Shown here piece after piece: positions 5,733 to 6,535 of a stretch of DNA of 6,535 bases. Each line of letters begins with the position of its first letter. Position 1 is the stretch's first letter. The position numbers and the translations under genes were made by a program. Source of the stretch: Anaerolineae bacterium (GTDB lineage Bacteria; Chloroflexota; Anaerolineae; Anaerolineales; Villigracilaceae); assembly GCA_003524705.1 (NCBI GenBank), contig DQGV01000409.1:1-6535 (forward strand), given 5' to 3'. The notes under the pieces were generated by a model, which was not told the origin of the DNA, did no database searches, and saw only the letters and a program-made list of their open reading frames with translations.

Positions 5733-6535
5733 AAACTTTTTATCAAATTTTAGGAAATACAGTTTTAGCCAACGTCACCAACATGACAGTTTGGTTTGCG
5801 ATGATATTTTTTATTTATCTTGAAACCAAATGCTCTTCCGATCTATCAATTATTTCAGGTATTTATCTTGTATTGACAGCTTCATTAGGAATTTGGTTAG
5901 GAAGCCTTGTTGACCATAACAAGAAAAAGAATGTCATGATTCTTTCGGGTGTGATTTCGTTAATTATTTACATCATTGGGTTTGTGATGTACGTTTCCTT
6001 TCCAGCCGAAACATGGAAAAACCCAACCAGCGTTCCTCTTTGGATTTTCAATGTACTTCTATTAGTTGGTGTGATTGCAGGCAACATCCGTTCCATTGCA
6101 GTGCCAACGCTTGTAACCATATTAATTCCAGAAGATGACCGTGCCAAAGCCAATGGGCTTACAGGCACTGCCTTTGGTATTGCGTTTTTAATTTGTTCTG
6201 CCATCAGCGGTTTGCTCGTTGGTGCAGGTGGTATGTATTATGTTTTGATTCTCGGAATCTCAATGATGATTTTTTCAATTTTGCACATGTGGTTTTTACC
6301 GATTCCAGAAAAAGAAATTGTTCATCTTGAACATCAACAAGGCAAAGTGGATTTACGCGGAACGTATGCAGTTGTGGTTGCAATTCCAGGTTTGATGGCA
6401 TTGATTCTTTTCACCACCATCAACAACTTTTTAGGCGGCGCGTTTATGGGTCTCATGGATGCGTATGGTTTATCACTTGTTTCAGTTGAAGCATGGGGTT
6501 TACTTTTCGCAGTCATCAGTTGTGGTTTCATCGTC
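5729..6535 (+). CDS. MFS transporter, 3' end beyond the window
   Basis: The first 269 codons of a major facilitator superfamily permease; the frame is open to the last base, so the C-terminal part is missing. The start is fixed by AAAAAAGGAAACC just upstream. About eight hydrophobic segments are visible, near residues 12-31, 41-61, 68-91, 104-133 (long or two-part), 142-164, 169-190, 211-236 and 255-269. Between segments 2 and 3 is GSLVDHNKKK (58-67), matching the MFS motif A loop, and IPEDDRAKANGLTGT (133-147) follows segment 4. A charged cytoplasmic loop (192-210) separates the halves. Such proteins are proton-driven inner-membrane exporters, often of drugs; the substrate is unknown. It is the third gene of the operon and would supply the export step. 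Residues 35-39 (CSSDL) are encoded by a sequence identical to the Illumina adapter end and may not be genuine. Confidence 0.9.
   Translation, partial: MKTFYQILGNTVLANVTNMTVWFAMIFFIYLETKCSSDLSIISGIYLVLTASLGIWLGSLVDHNKKKNVMILSGVISLIIYIIGFVMYVSFPAETWKNPTSVPLWIFNVLLLVGVIAGNIRSIAVPTLVTILIPEDDRAKANGLTGTAFGIAFLICSAISGLLVGAGGMYYVLILGISMMIFSILHMWFLPIPEKEIVHLEHQQGKVDLRGTYAVVVAIPGLMALILFTTINNFLGGAFMGLMDAYGLSLVSVEAWGLLFAVISCGFIV

Noticed and set aside
5968..6531. Three minus-strand frames (5968-6204, 6204-6401, 6334-6531) near the window end
   Set aside because: They are shadows of the MFS gene, whose plus-strand frame is open from 5729 to the end with membrane segments and MFS motifs.

Overview
The window is bacterial: genes are tightly packed, Shine-Dalgarno sequences are clear, two starts use ATGA-type overlaps, and sigma70-like promoters sit in the intergenic gaps. 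It looks AT-rich, and the protein flavour would fit an uncultured environmental bacterium; Anaerolineae/Chloroflexota is only a weak impression. No rRNA, tRNA, CRISPR array, transposase or attachment site is visible.

Region 1 (1-1862) is a group of small accessory genes. A DUF1801 protein (2-385) is translationally coupled to a PhnB-type VOC protein (382-840). These converge, with a 1-nt gap, on a MarR-family regulator on the minus strand (842-1300). The regulator is divergent from a second, different DUF1801-family protein (1413-1862). The 112-nt divergent gap holds a near-perfect 21-bp palindrome overlapping both predicted -10 boxes, which would suit a MarR operator. A perfect 12-bp inverted repeat lies inside the 3' half of the marR gene.

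Region 2 (1863-2049) is non-coding. It holds a perfect 12-bp stem-loop (terminator or dispersed repeat), then a strong TTGACG-N18-TATAAT promoter with a 16-bp perfect palindrome across its spacer and -10.

Region 3 (2050-6535) reads as one operon: a covalent-flavin oxidoreductase of the berberine-bridge (BBE) family, 9 nt later a 749-residue UvrA-like tandem ABC ATPase that lacks the UvrB-binding region, and 67 nt later an MFS transporter that runs off the window end. A 22-codon ORF lies in that 67-nt gap and overlaps the MFS start as ATGA. An oxidase, a UvrA-like DNA-associated ATPase and an exporter together suggest defence against a DNA-targeting small molecule. This is inference from family membership and gene order.

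One caution: the MFS gene contains an exact copy of the 13-nt Illumina adapter end GCTCTTCCGATCT (5832-5844), exactly where the protein departs from what I recall of its family. That stretch may be an assembly artefact.
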